Below are positions 36,856-49,010 of a DNA stretch of 64,000 nt, one piece after another. Each line of letters begins with the position of its first letter. Position 1 is the stretch's first letter. Source of the stretch: Marisa cornuarietis. Taxonomy: Eukaryota > Mollusca > Gastropoda > Architaenioglossa > Ampullariidae. Position numbers and translations under genes: made by a program. The notes below the pieces were generated by a model. That model was not told the origin of the DNA, ran no database searches, and saw only the letters and a list, made by a program, of their open reading frames with translations. Where the stretch lies: contig SMMW01000087.1 in the NCBI GenBank assembly GCA_004794655.1, positions 744,001 to 808,000 on the forward strand, written 5' to 3'.

Positions 36856-39800
36856 GTAAGTGATATTAGAAAGAAGTAGATATTTTTTATTAAACATTTT
36901 TATTTCACAATATATACATGTACAACACATACAATCATACAGAAAATAGTTCAAGAAGTAGATATTGAGGCACATATACACAGTGTTTCAGTGTGAAGTT
37001 CCCTAAATAAAATTCTCTTCTTTGTGTTAAAAAGATTTCTGAAAATAACTTTTTATTCTGGCTATTGTTTTCACATTTGAAATGATTCTTTTCTTCTCTC
37101 TTTCCTCTTATTTTTTAAGTATTTTTATTGTTGTTGTTGGTACTTTTGGTAGTTTTACCCAAAAACAAGATGTAACAGGTGGTGTGCTGTGGTAGCACTA
37201 TTTTTTGTCATGTCTGAAAAAAAAAGGGTTAGATTCGTTTGCATCCTGTCAGAGTACCAATATGTCAGGTAGACAAAAATAGAGCATGTACCTTTCCTTG
37301 GAAACTCATGATTTTGGACAAACAGGAGAGAGTAGGCATAGTGGAATAATGTAGGAGTTATGCCACAATATCTGACACAGTGGCATAGGAAGATGCTCGG
37401 CTTTGGTGGGGGGGGGGGGGCAACTCCATGCTGACAGTGAACGATATTCACATTCTTGCCTTCCCAACATCTTTTTTGAGCGGGCAACTGCCCCCCTTGT
37501 CCCCCCCCCCCTGGTTCCTATGCCACTGTGACATAGTTGTCTGTTTTTCTCATCATATCGGATAAACAGTGGCAAAATTCATAGGGTTCATATTCAACAG
37601 CTAACCATCATTGTGACAGTCCTTTGAGTCCTGGTCTGGTGAGATGAGTTAGACTTCCATTAGACTGTCTACTCTAACAATTTGAGGATTTCATGTTCTG
37701 TCTACTTACATTCAACTATTGGGCAAGGCTGCATAAACATTCATCTTTCAAGTGCATATAAATTCAGCATTTAGCCCGTGAATTTCTATAGGTATTGTTA
37801 TTGTAGAAAAGAAGATGTAGATAGATGCTCATGCAATACATATATGATATATGGAGAGTGGCACGGCTGGAAATTCTATAGCGCCAGCTTCACCATTTTC
37901 AGGTCTCTATCCTCACATTAAATTTTTTTCTGTTTATCTCATCAATGTGTGTGCATGTGTGTGTGTGCGTGTGTGTGTTGTGTATATACATGAGAGAGTA
38001 CCAGCTGTGTACACATCTAGGTGTTTGTACCTGTAATTTAAGTGTGTATTGGAAAGGTGACTTCTGAACCAGTGGGACCCTCCAAAATAAGTTCTTCATC
38101 TTCACACAGAAATATAGTCAGGGGATGGAAGATACAACGTATATTTAATAGAGACACTTTCAGAGCTAAGTTATACTGGCTAAGTTGTTGTAAAGGCTAC
38201 CTCTCTGGTTCTTGCAATGCATTGGCAGGGGCTGCCTGATATGTGTGCCAACATAAATCTAAGCCGAGTGTATTTAGTGTATTCACTTAATATTGCTTAG
38301 GTAAATAATCATAAGTCTGACCTCACTTATTATTTGTGATTTATCTAAACTAGTTCATGAAAAAATATGTCCACCATTCACTAACAGAAGTTGTCTTTAT
38401 GATTTGTCTAGTAGAATAAATTACAAAACACCCATTCTCTTTATTTCCTCATGTTAAACTCCCACAGGTTTTGCTACAGCTATGAAAACAGTAGAAGCAC
38501 TCAGTGCACTTTTTATAGGGAAGAGGAAATAGAAATATATTTTTTTATTTGTCTGTTTCAAATATTTTGATTTATAAGAAGAATGCATTCCCAGAAAATG
38601 TTACAAATTTCACATTTTTGATTCTGCCTTTTATTGTCAGATAAATGTATTAGAATTACCACCAGTTTAGCCACATATACTTATAGACCATTAGATTTGA
38701 GAGAGAAATTTCTTAAGAGTTGACTTTATTCTTGGGAAAATATAAGTTTTGTTAAACTGCATAAACTAGACCTTCGATCAAGCTATGTCTAGCACTGTTT
38801 TATACACTTAAGTACACATCTTGTCAGCACTATTTTTGAGCTTTTGAGCTAACCCATTGTTTGATAGAAATATTCTTGGCTTTTGTGTGCTGCTCCTAGT
38901 GTTTATTTATCTTCACTCTTATATATACTTAGGTAATTTCTGTTTGTGCGAGTATAGAGTGACATGTTTACCTCCCTTCAGTCATGAGTGTAAGTCTACT
39001 GAATAAAGTCTGAAGCCTGAAAAAGTCTGAAGTCTGTGTGTGCATATAATGTGTTATATAAGGATAATAACAGCACATTACTTATATATTCAACTATACA
39101 CAATGGAAGGATTTACAGTGAATAGTGGATCACAGAATCTAGCCAATGTGGCTGACAGGCAAGCGGATAGTCTATAGGTATGTAAGTCTACAAAAACCTA
39201 TTGTCTAGATATATGTCTATATGCCTATAGGTCTATATGTCTTGTTCTGTAGTATGAATGAAAAGAAAGCTATGCAACTTTGGATTTTTGTAAGATTCAT
39301 TTTGAGGATGTTTTTTATCTTAACGATGATTCTCCATATACGGTGTTAAGATTTAGGATAATGGTGTATGAGCAGAGATTGTGGGTGTGAAAAAGATTAT
39401 GAGTAGTTATATTCACAAGTGCTGTTTTGAAGCGTACGTGTAGAGTTTCTTGGTACATGTGTGTATAGAAGTTGAAAATAACTGGCCTTGACATTGTTTA
39501 TTACTGGATTGTATGTACAGCAGTTTTAAGATGTGTAGTTATTTTGATAGATGCTCACACACTTGCTGGAATTATGGTCTTAAAGCAATAAAGTATCAAT
39601 CAGTCTCTGACACATACTGAAATCCATACTTTCTTAATCCAAAATCTTACATTTTTGATTTTCGTTTGCCTTAGTGTGGCTATGTGTACATAATCAATGG
39701 CCTGTAGACAGGTGATCAGTACAATTCATTCACTTGCTGTTGATGTTCTGATGTAAGATAATGATGATTGTTGTTTGTAGCTGTATATCTTACATAACTG

Positions 39801-42800
39801 TACTATCGAAAGTTAACTTTATTTTTATTTCCACACTCCAGTTTATGAATGATGGATGCTGTTGTTCAGGTTCTCCTTGAAATGGGCTCAGGGCTACTCA
39901 ATAAAAGTTTGAGTTTGAGTTCGAGTTGCTCGTGTTATCCAGGTGATTGTGATAGGGCATTTTGTTAGCCATCTGTATGAGCATGTTTGGCATGTCAGAT
40001 AGAACAGCTTAGTTTACATTAGCGGATAGCAGGTGACGATTAAGTATCAGCCAGGGGCAAAAATGCTGAATAGGAAGTTTCTGAGGTGACACTGCAGCAC
40101 TTGTCTAGACAAGCAGAAATAAGAGCAAAATGCCTGGTAAGCGTTTGTCTGCACAGTGATCTATGACCTGCAAGCCTGGATGTGATGTCAGATATGTTAC
40201 TGTTGAAAAGTAGTTTATTGGTATTGTACCATGACGCTTAATGTGCCAGGGAAACTGTGAACACTCAGAATATAAAAGACAAACTTTCAGACAGTGCTTA
40301 TCACCTTTTGGCTAAGGTCAGAGTGTGCACTAAGTGTGTTCTCCATGTTATGTGTTCTATTTGTTGTATAGGATTTATTTTAACTGTTAGTCAGCGGTGT
40401 GTATGTGTGTGTGTGTGTGTGTGTTTTATGAGAGAGAGTGAGAGGTTGTATTATTTTTATTTTAGTTCTAGTTTTGCTACAGAATGTATTACCGCTGCAA
40501 ATTGCATGAACATCAAACCTCACAAATTAATAAGGATATGTTTTCAGAATGTTGCTGTAAGGTACAGAGCTGATTTATAATATTGTTAGTTACAGCCAAC
40601 ATGGCAAAATGTAACAGTAGTAGTGTGGGCAAACACAGTGCCTTTTAGTTGATGCTAGGGGAAGGGCTAGTAATAGCCTGAATGATGTAAGTTTTTTAAA
40701 GAACTAATTTTTATAAGATCGTATTGACAGGAAAGAAGAAATCTAATCGTGGCTGGACTCCATTGCACTTGGCTGCATACTTTGGTCATATCAATACTGT
40801 CAAGGCACTTTTGGAGGTAAGACAAGAACTCCAGTAAAGAAAGTGGGATGAAAAATGTATCAAAACACTATAGCATGTCTCGGAACATTGACAAAAACCA
40901 CCACTTAATTATAATAAAGGAGAAACTGATAACTGATAAATGTATAGAAATACTACAAGAGTAAGATAAAAGGAAAATGTGAAATTTAATTTTCTTTATT
41001 ATCAGTTTTATATTATATGTTATAATATTTTAGCTGGATGGCATTCTTCAATACACCAGCTTCTCTAAAAACAAGACACATAGACATTCACTATACTAGT
41101 GTAGTCATACATGAATGTACATATATAATTTTCCTGCGTGTTTATGTATTCACGAAGATGCCGCTCTAAAAGAGGCATGTCTGTAGGTAAAGTGCCAATT
41201 TGCAGGCTGGGTTACGTCTGGCTGATGCTGGAGAAAGACGCTCCATAAATGTACTAATTATTATTATTAATTACATGTGTGGAAGGGCTGTGGAGGAAAG
41301 GTAAATATCAGTGTGGCTGTGCAACTTAATTATCTTTTTCTCTTAAATACATATACATATATATATATATATATCTATTCTTGATCTGCTTTGTTTCTCA
41401 GCATGGTGCTGATGTCAACATGGTCAATTTCTCAGGTGACACACCATTGCACCGAGCCTCCTATACTGGACGAGAGGTTAATATAATGGATTTTTATTGA
41501 AATTGGTTGCTTTATCGTGCAGCTTATTCACCTGTTACATATATCATGGTTATCGACAGGTGCACCTCAGTTTTAAGAGTTGTTTCAAGAGTGCCTTGAT
41601 ATTATGAATTTTAAATATAGTAGACTTCAGTTAACTGGCACCTATGGTGATTGGTTGATGTCGGAGAAAAGTAGTTTCTGGCTGATTGAGAATTACTATT
41701 AAAAACAGGCCTAACTAAACTTATACCCCATACCATAAACTTTTATTGACTTGATATTAATATTGAAATACAGTTATAGAAAGCAAATTAAGACAACTAG
41801 AGACAAACGTAATATAACAGTTTTTTTATACAAAAACTGCAATTGTCAGTGCAGTGTTCATGTACAGTTTTAGTTAAATGGCAGTCAATAATCTTTTCAA
41901 CTTAACAAACTTCACTAACAATCAACCCCAAGTAACTTAAAAAAAAAAAAAGACACAGTAGGGGTTTAGGTTGTTGCTGGGTGCTTGAGAGTCCTGGTTG
42001 CTTGAGAGAGAGAGAGAGAGAGAGTGTTTTTATGTTTTCTGTTACTGAATTTGTCTTCCTAATTTCTGTTCTGTGTGTGTGCACACGCGTGCATCTTTAA
42101 GGATGTAGTGAGGACTTTGCTGGAATATGGGGCAGATGTTGCTGTTGTCAATGTAGAAGGTCACCAAGCAAAGGATGTGACACGCAGTACACACATTCAA
42201 CAGATGCTAGAAGGTGAGCATATGACTCTAAAAATTTGTTGAGCTATATTTAAGGTAAAAGTTTAAGATAGTCCAGCAACCATTTGGTCATTCATGAGTG
42301 AAGTATTATTTCACTCAGGACAACTTTTTATGAGAGGGATACCCATCTGTCCCTCACTGCATTTCTTGTCAGGTACCCATTTATCAGCTGTGTCAACTGG
42401 GGGAAGTATATTACACTACCCAGGGTATTGAACTGAGTGGTGGGTGTGCCTCTGGCCTCAGATAATGGTGCTCTAACCATTTGGCTATCTGCTTACCTGG
42501 GCTACTTTTAGGTGCCGGTGTTCATGTTCAGGTTTTAATGTACATGAGTATCCATGCATGTTTGTTGTTTTCAGAGAAGTTATTTAAATCTAGTACTAAA
42601 CTCGTCATGAAATAATGCTTATCTTTACTAACATTATTTCATGGTTTGTTGTGTCTTATTTTTTGTTCCTTATGAGGATTTATGTTTTGCATTTTTTCAA
42701 ATTCATTAACTGGCTTTTTCTTTTGTTTGTTGGTCGGAGTTATTTAATGGGGTTAAATATGTTCATGTTTTAGTCTTCTTTGTGAGCAGCGGCTGCATCA

Positions 42801-43935
42801 CATGAAGCTCAGCAGTCTCAGAGTGAATTGCTTGAGGCTGCGGCATCAGGGAACATGGAGAAGCTACACCTGATGGTGAGTAGAACACATCAGTGATGAC
42901 AAGAGTAAAGGGTTTTGTAGAAATTAATTAAGAACTAACAAAACAAATAAACACATTTCTAAGTTTTTGTACATATACCTGACTATGAAAGTAAAGTTTT
43001 TGAAATATCTGTCCATACTATAGCCATGTTTTTCCTTGTAGATTTTGTAATTAACAATTATGTTCTTATGTGCTTCAGTTAACTTTGAATGTACTAATCC
43101 CAATATACACCTTCTTCAAGTTGAAACCTCTGGATTTTATACAAAGATGTCATCCTCATTTTCAGATTAAATATCACAAGACTTGATTGATTTTTTGATT
43201 TTTAAAGTACTTTTATTAAAGTATGGACAGCACCACGTTACAGTAACACCACAATGAAAAATCAAGCAGTCTTGTTTACTCTGTTTTACCAGTTCTTTCT
43301 CTTGAATTGTTTTGACACCTTATCACACTTAGTGATTTAAATGACAAAATAATTATATATTTTTTCATCCTACATTGATTTACTGTAGCCTAGACCATAA
43401 TGTCAGGTGTCTGACAAAGTTTATTCAAATATCTCTTACAAAATCATACTCCAAAAAAGCAGCTTATTACTAGTATTTAAAAAAGGATGTTAACATTACA
43501 GTACGTCCTCACTTAACATTGTTCCATTCTCTTTGTTATAATGCTAATGAGAAAAAATTTGATTCCCACTGGGACTACTGTCTTTGTGGAGTTTGCACAT
43601 GCTCTCCATGTCTGTGTGGGTTTTCTCCAGATGTTCCAGTTTCCTCCCACATTTTGGGTCTTTTTATGTTCATTGCCAGAAATATGCTGCAGGAATGTAA
43701 CTCTTCTTACAGTTTCCAAGAACCTATCAATAATGTTAAGTGCAGACTGATTGTAGTATAAAATTCTGAGCTGTTGATTATTGTTATTAGCTTTCTTCAC
43801 CTGGAGCACCAAGATTAAGCACTGCAGATGAATACGGCAACACAGCTCTACATCTAGCAGCCTTGAGAGGCCACATGGAGGTTACTGTTTTTCTGCTGCA
43901 GAATGGGATGAACCCAACAGTAAAGAATTCTAAAG

Positions 43936-43980
<45 letters not shown>

Positions 43981-46900
43981 GTGCTTGCATGTTTGACAAG
44001 ATTGTGAACTTTAACTCTCGTAGACTGCACTTTAATGATAAATCATTTACTTGCCATCTTAAAGATGCAGGAATTTCATAAATATTCTTTGACTCCAAAA
44101 CAAGAATGAGAAATGTTTTCCACCAGACACAAGAACATTCTTTGACATAAAAGGTTGGGATTAGTAGCAGATTTGTTGGATATGGGTTGGGATATGAATG
44201 TCATGAGCTGTATTCATCATTTCCACCTTCTTTGGCTGAGAACACCATGTGTTTTACTTTTCAGGTCAGACACCGTGTGACTTAGCACTGTCACCGCAAA
44301 TTAAACAAGTGCTGGGTGTCAAGCCTATTAGGACTCTGAGACTACTTCCTGCACGATTTGAAGGTGCAATAAATAAGGTGAAAATTGGCTGGCTGATTTG
44401 CCCAGATCTCATTTTCCTAATATCTTGCACCTTTACACAAGTGAAAAAATAAGGTTTCCTATTATGATCTGGTAATTAAAAATTTTCTTATTGTTGCTTA
44501 CACTTTTTTGCAGAAGAGCCGACTTGTGGGCCATCGGAGTCTATGGGTAGTGCTCGAACGTGGCGTGCTGTCTTATTTTCAGACACGCGGGGATGCTAGC
44601 ACAGGAAGTCGAAGAAAAGGAATGAAGTATCTGGATGAAGCCCGCCTTATGGTAGTGACATATACATGTATTGGCGTTTATTGTCATTCCTAAATGAATA
44701 AAAGAAGATTATCAGTTCTTCTCTCCTCCATTCTCTAACCCTATAACTTTTCTCCCTCTTCTTCCTTCTCTCTTTCTTTTTCTCTTTCTCTTTCATACAC
44801 TCCATCCCTTTCTCTCTCTTTTCCAGTACATTTTATGTTTATCGTTGCATTCCTCATGTAAATATGCATGTATTGTACATTTGATTTTTTTTTTCTTTGA
44901 GAATGAAGAGAAAGTTTTATTATTCAACAAGCATTTTAAAATCAGAAGGAATTAGACTGCAGAATACCTAATCAAATCCCTGTCAAATATGTTGCAGGTT
45001 AAAGAGTCAAGTCCATTGGAAGTAAAAATATTTTTTTCTGATGGCATTATGCACACACTTTCTCTTGACCCATCCCCAGATGCTGCAATCCTCCTTCAGG
45101 TCAGAAGAGTCCCATACACAGATTCATATCATTTCTAATAAGTTACAATAATTTCTACTGATATTAATAACTATTTCACTAGGATAACAGAAAGAAACAA
45201 TAAAAGATGTTATGAATAGTCTTGCTACACAAAAAGTCAGGACATTTTGGCTTTATTTATTTTTGAACACCAGTTACATAATGTCGAGTGTATATGTTTC
45301 ATAACATTTATCTAGACTGGCCCTATAAATCATTCAAGCTTTCTATTGTAATGTATACAGTATTTATGTTTGGTGGAGGTGGAATCAATATTGTGTACAT
45401 TGCTCTTTTGTGTAAATGGGTATGGTCATAATTAAGATAATCTGGCATATCTTTTTGCAGAAATGGTTAAATGCACTGACTGAGCATGTAGCATTTAGCA
45501 CCCACTATACCCATCAAGGTCTGCTCGTGGATGAGGACCGTGAGGAAGTTGTTCCCCTTGGCACACTGCAGGACACTTTGCAGGTAGGATATAATTTGGA
45601 TTTTAATCCTATTATGAATCGGCCATTATGTGTAATATATTTGAGAAAGCATGCTAAGTTGCTGCATCACAAGAAACAAAAATAAAGAATTTATAGATGT
45701 CTCTAAAGTAATATTATCACATTAGTTGGAAACTAGAACTAGCTTTTCACCTTTGACAGTTAGCATATACGAAACTTGCAGGGTATTAATGATTTCGTTA
45801 TTTGATTTGGTGATTTATTCATTGACCATTGACCAGAAATTGAGAAAGGTCTATGATGCTCAAAGAAAAGGAATCTTTTACAGTAAATTTATCCATCTCA
45901 TTAAAGATTTCTTCTCTCTCTCTCTTTTTTGGTATCATTTGGTATCACCTGAGTTTTCTCTCTTCTTGTTTGGTCTTTAGGTCTTTTTTTCCCTCTCCAT
46001 TGAGATCTCCATTATGACTCTTAAAGCTATGTTTTTTAGTATTAGCAGATATTTTTCTTGGTAATTTTTTTCTTGCATGGTATTCTTTTAGTTTGCTCCA
46101 CACTAAAACATGGATTAAGTATTGCCCCACTCTGCTCTCTCCTGTAAACTCTTGCAAGGTCTAATCTCACATTGTTAAGCTGCATTGCAGATACCTCCTC
46201 AGATTCTTGAACCAAGCAAAGTCTATGTTCATTCTGTGGATAAAAAGAGTGTTTCTGCAAAATTTACTTAGCATTGGACAAACAATGAGGATTTGCATAA
46301 TGCAAACAAACACCTACTCATTGCTACACTGTTTTATTTATAGAATTTAAAATCTTATAAAATATACTTAAGACAGTAATAATTTCAGACAGCACAGGCA
46401 CATCATCAAATACTGGACAAACAAGTGCAGATGCTGCAGAACACTATGGACCGACTTAGTAATTATTTGGCATCCCAGGCAAGCAATAAAAGCATCAACA
46501 GTCACAGTGCAACCTTGAGTGACCATCATCATGGTGAGTGCACCATTGAAATCATTCTCAGTTAGTAGCAACTAGTTTTTGAGTGACACTTTGCTATCCT
46601 TATCTGCAGTTTATCATTTTCCCTTTACCCCTTATTTTCATATTATCTATCAGTGTTTATATTTACTCTTTTATGAAATGAAAAACATTGTGGGTTGATT
46701 TTGAAACAGGTTGTGAATAGTAGCCAAATAATATCCAGGGATTATCATTGACTTCCAGAGTTCCTGCGAAGCATTCAAGTGCAGGGCAAGGAACTTCTGA
46801 AATCATCACGAGACATGTGTTCAGCTCTTTCTCATGCCATGACAATATTCAGTCAGCAAGAGGAGGTAATGCTTTTCCGTCTAAGCTGTCTGCATTCTTC

Positions 46901-48380
46901 TAGTACCTTATCATTTCTCCTTCACCTTCATGCTTGTTCCTTTGATGAGCAATTCCAATTTAAATTCCTTTTTTGTTAAGATTTATTTCCTTGGAAACTT
47001 GTTTTCATAGCGTAACCTGTTTACAAGTATTTATAAGTTTATAATTATGCATTTTAAAAGAAGACTAAATTTATACTCTGACTGGGATCCATTTTTTTTT
47101 AAGTATGCTTCCTATTACCCTCACATAATAATTCAATGCTGCTTTTTAGCAGCATACATTTGTCAGCTGCGTTAGATGTGATGGTACTCCCTTTCTCAGT
47201 ATCTTCTAGAATACAGCATAAACTTCAACATCTGTATCAAAGAAGGGAATTAAAAAAAAACATTAAAAATATATCATTGGATAAAATAACTGGGGGAAGA
47301 AACTGTGGGATTTATGAGTAGATGGTCTAACGCAAATCACTTGGGATGTTGGGTTATAACCATTATCAGAATGAAGTATTTGTTTCATTTTCAGGTGAGA
47401 CAGGTACAGCTGCAGGAACAAGTAGAGAAATGTCGTGTTCTGCAGGAGTCGTTACATGCCCTGGCCTCTGAGCATCATGAGCTGGAGCGTTCCCTTCACA
47501 GGCGGCCTTCACTTCGATCTATAAGAACTCTGACTGACAAAGAAGAAGAATTCTATGACTGTGATGATGATACTTATGGTAATTTTACCTTCTAGTTAAC
47601 TGTTCCTTAATATTTCTGCGATTGTGTTAGGTGAGAGCTTAGCTTACTGTGCTGTTTACTGCCCTTCTTAGATCGCCAGTAGTCTTTCTTAGATCGCCAG
47701 TGGTTAAGTTTTGTGTGGATGATACCTAAGCTGATCTTATTTCCTTTTTCCCTCATTCTCTCTCACTTTCTCTCTTTATATTCACTAATAAACCAGAGAT
47801 GCTGTTTATGCTTACACATTGCAGACTGATGCTGTTTATGTTTACGCTGGAGACTGTCCTGGAAGTGAATGTCCATGTTTCTAAATAAAGAAAAAAACAT
47901 TACTGTATCGATTTTTCAGTCCCACCCCAAACCCTCATTACAAAATTCCAGCTTAAAAATTTGTAGGTCCCCAGTTCTTAGGGTTAGTCCATCATAACCA
48001 TCCCTAAAAAAACATTTTTTTTCAAAACCTAGTCTTGCCTCTTTCCCAACCCCAACTCCACCCGTGTGCTACCCCAATCCTTACCCCTACTCCAAACCCT
48101 AAAACTAACCCAGACTCTAACCCATCAATGTCCCAAATTTATGATAAACAGTTTATATATATAGAGAGAGAGAGGAAAAAAAGTGTTACATAAAGTAATA
48201 TGTGGCAAATTGTTGACTTTCAATATCTCTCAGAATTGTACCAAGAAGATATCTGTTCCTTGTTCAGATTCTGACACTTTATCTTGCAGGATCCCCCATT
48301 CCAGAAAGCTTTGTGGATGCACTTTCCCATGACCTCATTTTTAATGATGATGATGATGATGGTGGTGGTAATCATCGAAG
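36684..48380 (+). CDS. OSBPL1A: Oxysterol-binding protein-related protein 1, long isoform, N-terminal 14 exons (3' end outside window)
   Basis: Fourteen plus-strand exons join without phase conflict into 559 residues plus two bases. Domain order matches vertebrate ORP1L: an acidic N-terminus with an INCKGK motif, ankyrin repeats at about 59-96 and 97-130 (GWTPLHLAAYFGH, GDTPLHRASYTG), a third at about 190-222 (GNTALHLAALRGH), a PH domain at about 258-355 (LWVVLERGVLSYF), a coiled-coil region at about 380-500 (ASEHHELERSL) and an FFAT motif at 520-526 (EFYDCDD). ORP1L is known to bind Rab7 through its ankyrin region and the ER protein VAP through FFAT, sensing sterol at late endosome-ER contacts. 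The ORD lipid-binding domain is absent here; exon 14 ends on a good donor (phase 2), so the gene continues. The start is the ATG at 36684 (G at -3 and +4); acceptor-like sites just upstream suggest a non-coding first exon. Confidence 0.96.
37378..37528. mobile_element. Short hAT-like MITE with poly-G interior
   Basis: A 151-bp unit begins CAGTGGCATAGGAA and ends with its exact reverse complement (14-bp perfect terminal inverted repeats starting CAG, as in hAT). TGACA directly flanks both sides as a possible short target duplication. G and C homopolymer runs lie just inside both ends. It sits in OSBPL1A intron 1 and is non-coding. Confidence 0.75.
40731..40816 (+). CDS. OSBPL1A: OSBPL1A coding exon 2 (ankyrin 1)
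   Basis: Residues 58-86, SNRGWTPLHLAAYFGH core. Acceptor TTGACAG, donor GAG|GTAAGA, phase 0. Confidence 0.96.
41402..41476 (+). CDS. OSBPL1A: OSBPL1A coding exon 3 (ankyrin 1-2)
   Basis: Residues 87-111, HGADVNMVNFSGDTPLHRAS. Acceptor TTTCTCAG, donor GAG|GTTAAT (weak), phase 0. The upstream intron carries an AT dinucleotide run close to the exon. Confidence 0.95.
42102..42213 (+). CDS. OSBPL1A: OSBPL1A coding exon 4 (ankyrin 2 and linker)
   Basis: Residues 112-148 plus one base, VVRTLLEYGADVAVVN then a divergent repeat. Acceptor CTTTAAG, donor GAAG|GTGAGC, phase 1. Confidence 0.94.
42340..42502 (-). mobile_element. tRNA-derived SINE
   Basis: On the minus strand a head reading GCAGATAGCCAAATGGTTAG (A-box-like) is followed by a B-box-like CAGTTCAATACCC, then a short tail. 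It shares GGGTATTGAACTGA (plus strand) with the copy at 48.9 kb. It lies in OSBPL1A intron 4, antisense to the gene. Confidence 0.7.
42790..42875 (+). CDS. OSBPL1A: OSBPL1A coding exon 5
   Basis: Residues 149-177, SELLEAAASGNMEKLHLM, matching the ELLLAAAREG segment of ORP1L. Acceptor GAGCAG, donor ATG|GTGAGT, phase 0. Confidence 0.92.
43791..43935 (+). CDS. OSBPL1A: OSBPL1A coding exon 6 (ankyrin 3)
   Basis: Residues 178-225 plus one base, DEYGNTALHLAALRGHMEV. Acceptor TTATTAG. The donor AAAG|GTGTGT, phase 1, is the first unit of a GT/GA microsatellite. Confidence 0.95.
43936..43973 (+). repeat. (GT)n(GA)n microsatellite overlapping a splice donor
   Basis: The tract starts at the first intron base after OSBPL1A exon 6, GTGTGTGTGAGAGAGA and onward, so its first GT is the donor dinucleotide. 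Confidence 0.9.
44265..44377 (+). CDS. OSBPL1A: OSBPL1A coding exon 7
   Basis: Residues 226-263; ends the ankyrin region (GQTPCDLALSPQIKQVLG) and enters the PH domain (RFEGAINK). Acceptor TTTTCAG, donor AAG|GTGAAA, phase 0. Confidence 0.94.
44514..44651 (+). CDS. OSBPL1A: OSBPL1A coding exon 8 (PH domain)
   Basis: Residues 264-309, GHRSLWVVLERGVLSYFQT, the PH beta strands with the conserved Trp. Acceptor TTTTTTGCAG, donor ATG|GTAGTG, phase 0. Confidence 0.95.
44998..45099 (+). CDS. OSBPL1A: OSBPL1A coding exon 9 (PH domain)
   Basis: Residues 310-343, LEVKIFFSDGIMHTLSLDP. Acceptor GTTGCAG, donor CAG|GTCAGA, phase 0. Confidence 0.92.
45461..45583 (+). CDS. OSBPL1A: OSBPL1A coding exon 10 (end of PH)
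   Basis: Residues 344-384. KWLNALTEHVAFSTHYTHQ matches the PH C-terminal helix and the HSAYSTHY segment of vertebrate ORP1L. Acceptor TTTTTGCAG, donor CAG|GTAGGA, phase 0. Confidence 0.96.
46389..46533 (+). CDS. OSBPL1A: OSBPL1A coding exon 11
   Basis: Residues 385-432 plus one base; amphipathic helix (LDKQVQMLQNTMDRLSNYL), then a Ser/Asn/His-rich linker. Acceptor ATTTCAG, donor CATG|GTGAGT, phase 1. Confidence 0.92.
46759..46865 (+). CDS. OSBPL1A: OSBPL1A coding exon 12
   Basis: Residues 433-468, helical (FLRSIQVQGKELLKSSRDMC). Acceptor ACTTCCAG, donor GAG|GTAATG, phase 0. Confidence 0.93.
47395..47578 (+). CDS. OSBPL1A: OSBPL1A coding exon 13 (coiled coil and FFAT motif)
   Basis: Residues 469-529 plus one base. 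The coiled coil QLQEQVEKCRVLQESLHAL is followed by SEHHELERSL and the FFAT-type motif EFYDCDD after an acidic DKEE lead. Acceptor CATTTTCAG, donor ATG|GTAATT, phase 1. Confidence 0.95.
47925..48130 (+). repeat. C-rich tract with scattered CCCTAA/CTAACCC words
   Basis: A pyrimidine-rich low-complexity region in OSBPL1A intron 13. Words resembling telomeric repeats (AACCCTAA, TCTAACCC) occur irregularly, not as an array. Confidence 0.45.
48290..48380 (+). CDS. OSBPL1A: OSBPL1A coding exon 14 (last long-isoform exon found)
   Basis: Residues 530-559 plus two bases, GSPIPESFVDALSHDLIFND then Asp and Gly runs. Acceptor ATCTTGCAG, donor AAG|GTCAGT, phase 2. No following ORD exon was found up to 64 kb. 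Confidence 0.85.
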
Positions 48381-48864
48381 GTCAGTGAAATTCTTTATAT
48401 GTGTTCTTAAATCCAATGTCATGCCTTTACTCTGTATGAAAGAGAGAGAGAGTGTGTGTGTGGATATATACACACACATGCGCCCACCATGAACAAGATC
48501 CAAGAGCATCTCAGGCATGGAAGATGAGTTGAATGATAACTGTAATGTCTGATGCTAGTGTAGATTTTGACAGTCAATTGGTTGCTATAAATGGCCTGTT
48601 ACATGGGAGATAAGTAATAACACAACAAATTTGTCAAACTGTTCAGAATTAAGGTAAGCCCCCCTGACTTGCTGTATATTGAACTTTCTTCCCGGTGTCT
48701 TATCAGCAGTCAGCAATTCTATACCATGGATACTTAAGAGGAAGAGACTCCGGTAGTGAGGTCGGTCGTCCTCTAATCTTTCTGTCTTCAGTGAGTGAGG
48801 ACAGCATTTTATAAGGGTGGTGTCCATCTTCTCACTGCCTTACTTTTCCAAACCCCCAATGAAG

Positions 48865-49010
48865 TCAGTACCCACTTCCCACAGACGGGGGTGGGGCTGG
48901 GGGTAGGGGAGAGAGTTCGTTTGCCCTCGTGGGTATTGAACTGACGCCTCCGAGTTTGAACACTCCTGTGGTCTAAACTCTCGGATGTCCGCTTCCCTCA
49001 TCCCCGGGGA
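48865..49010 (-). mobile_element. tRNA-derived SINE
   Basis: On the minus strand the head GCGGACATCCGAGAGTTTAG (A-box-like) is followed by CAGTTCAATACCC (B-box-like) and a G/T-rich tail. It is the same family as the copy at 42.4 kb, in the intron after OSBPL1A exon 14. Confidence 0.7.

Noticed and set aside
47925..48130. Interstitial telomeric repeat
   Set aside because: CCCTAA-like words are scattered and irregular, not a tandem array.
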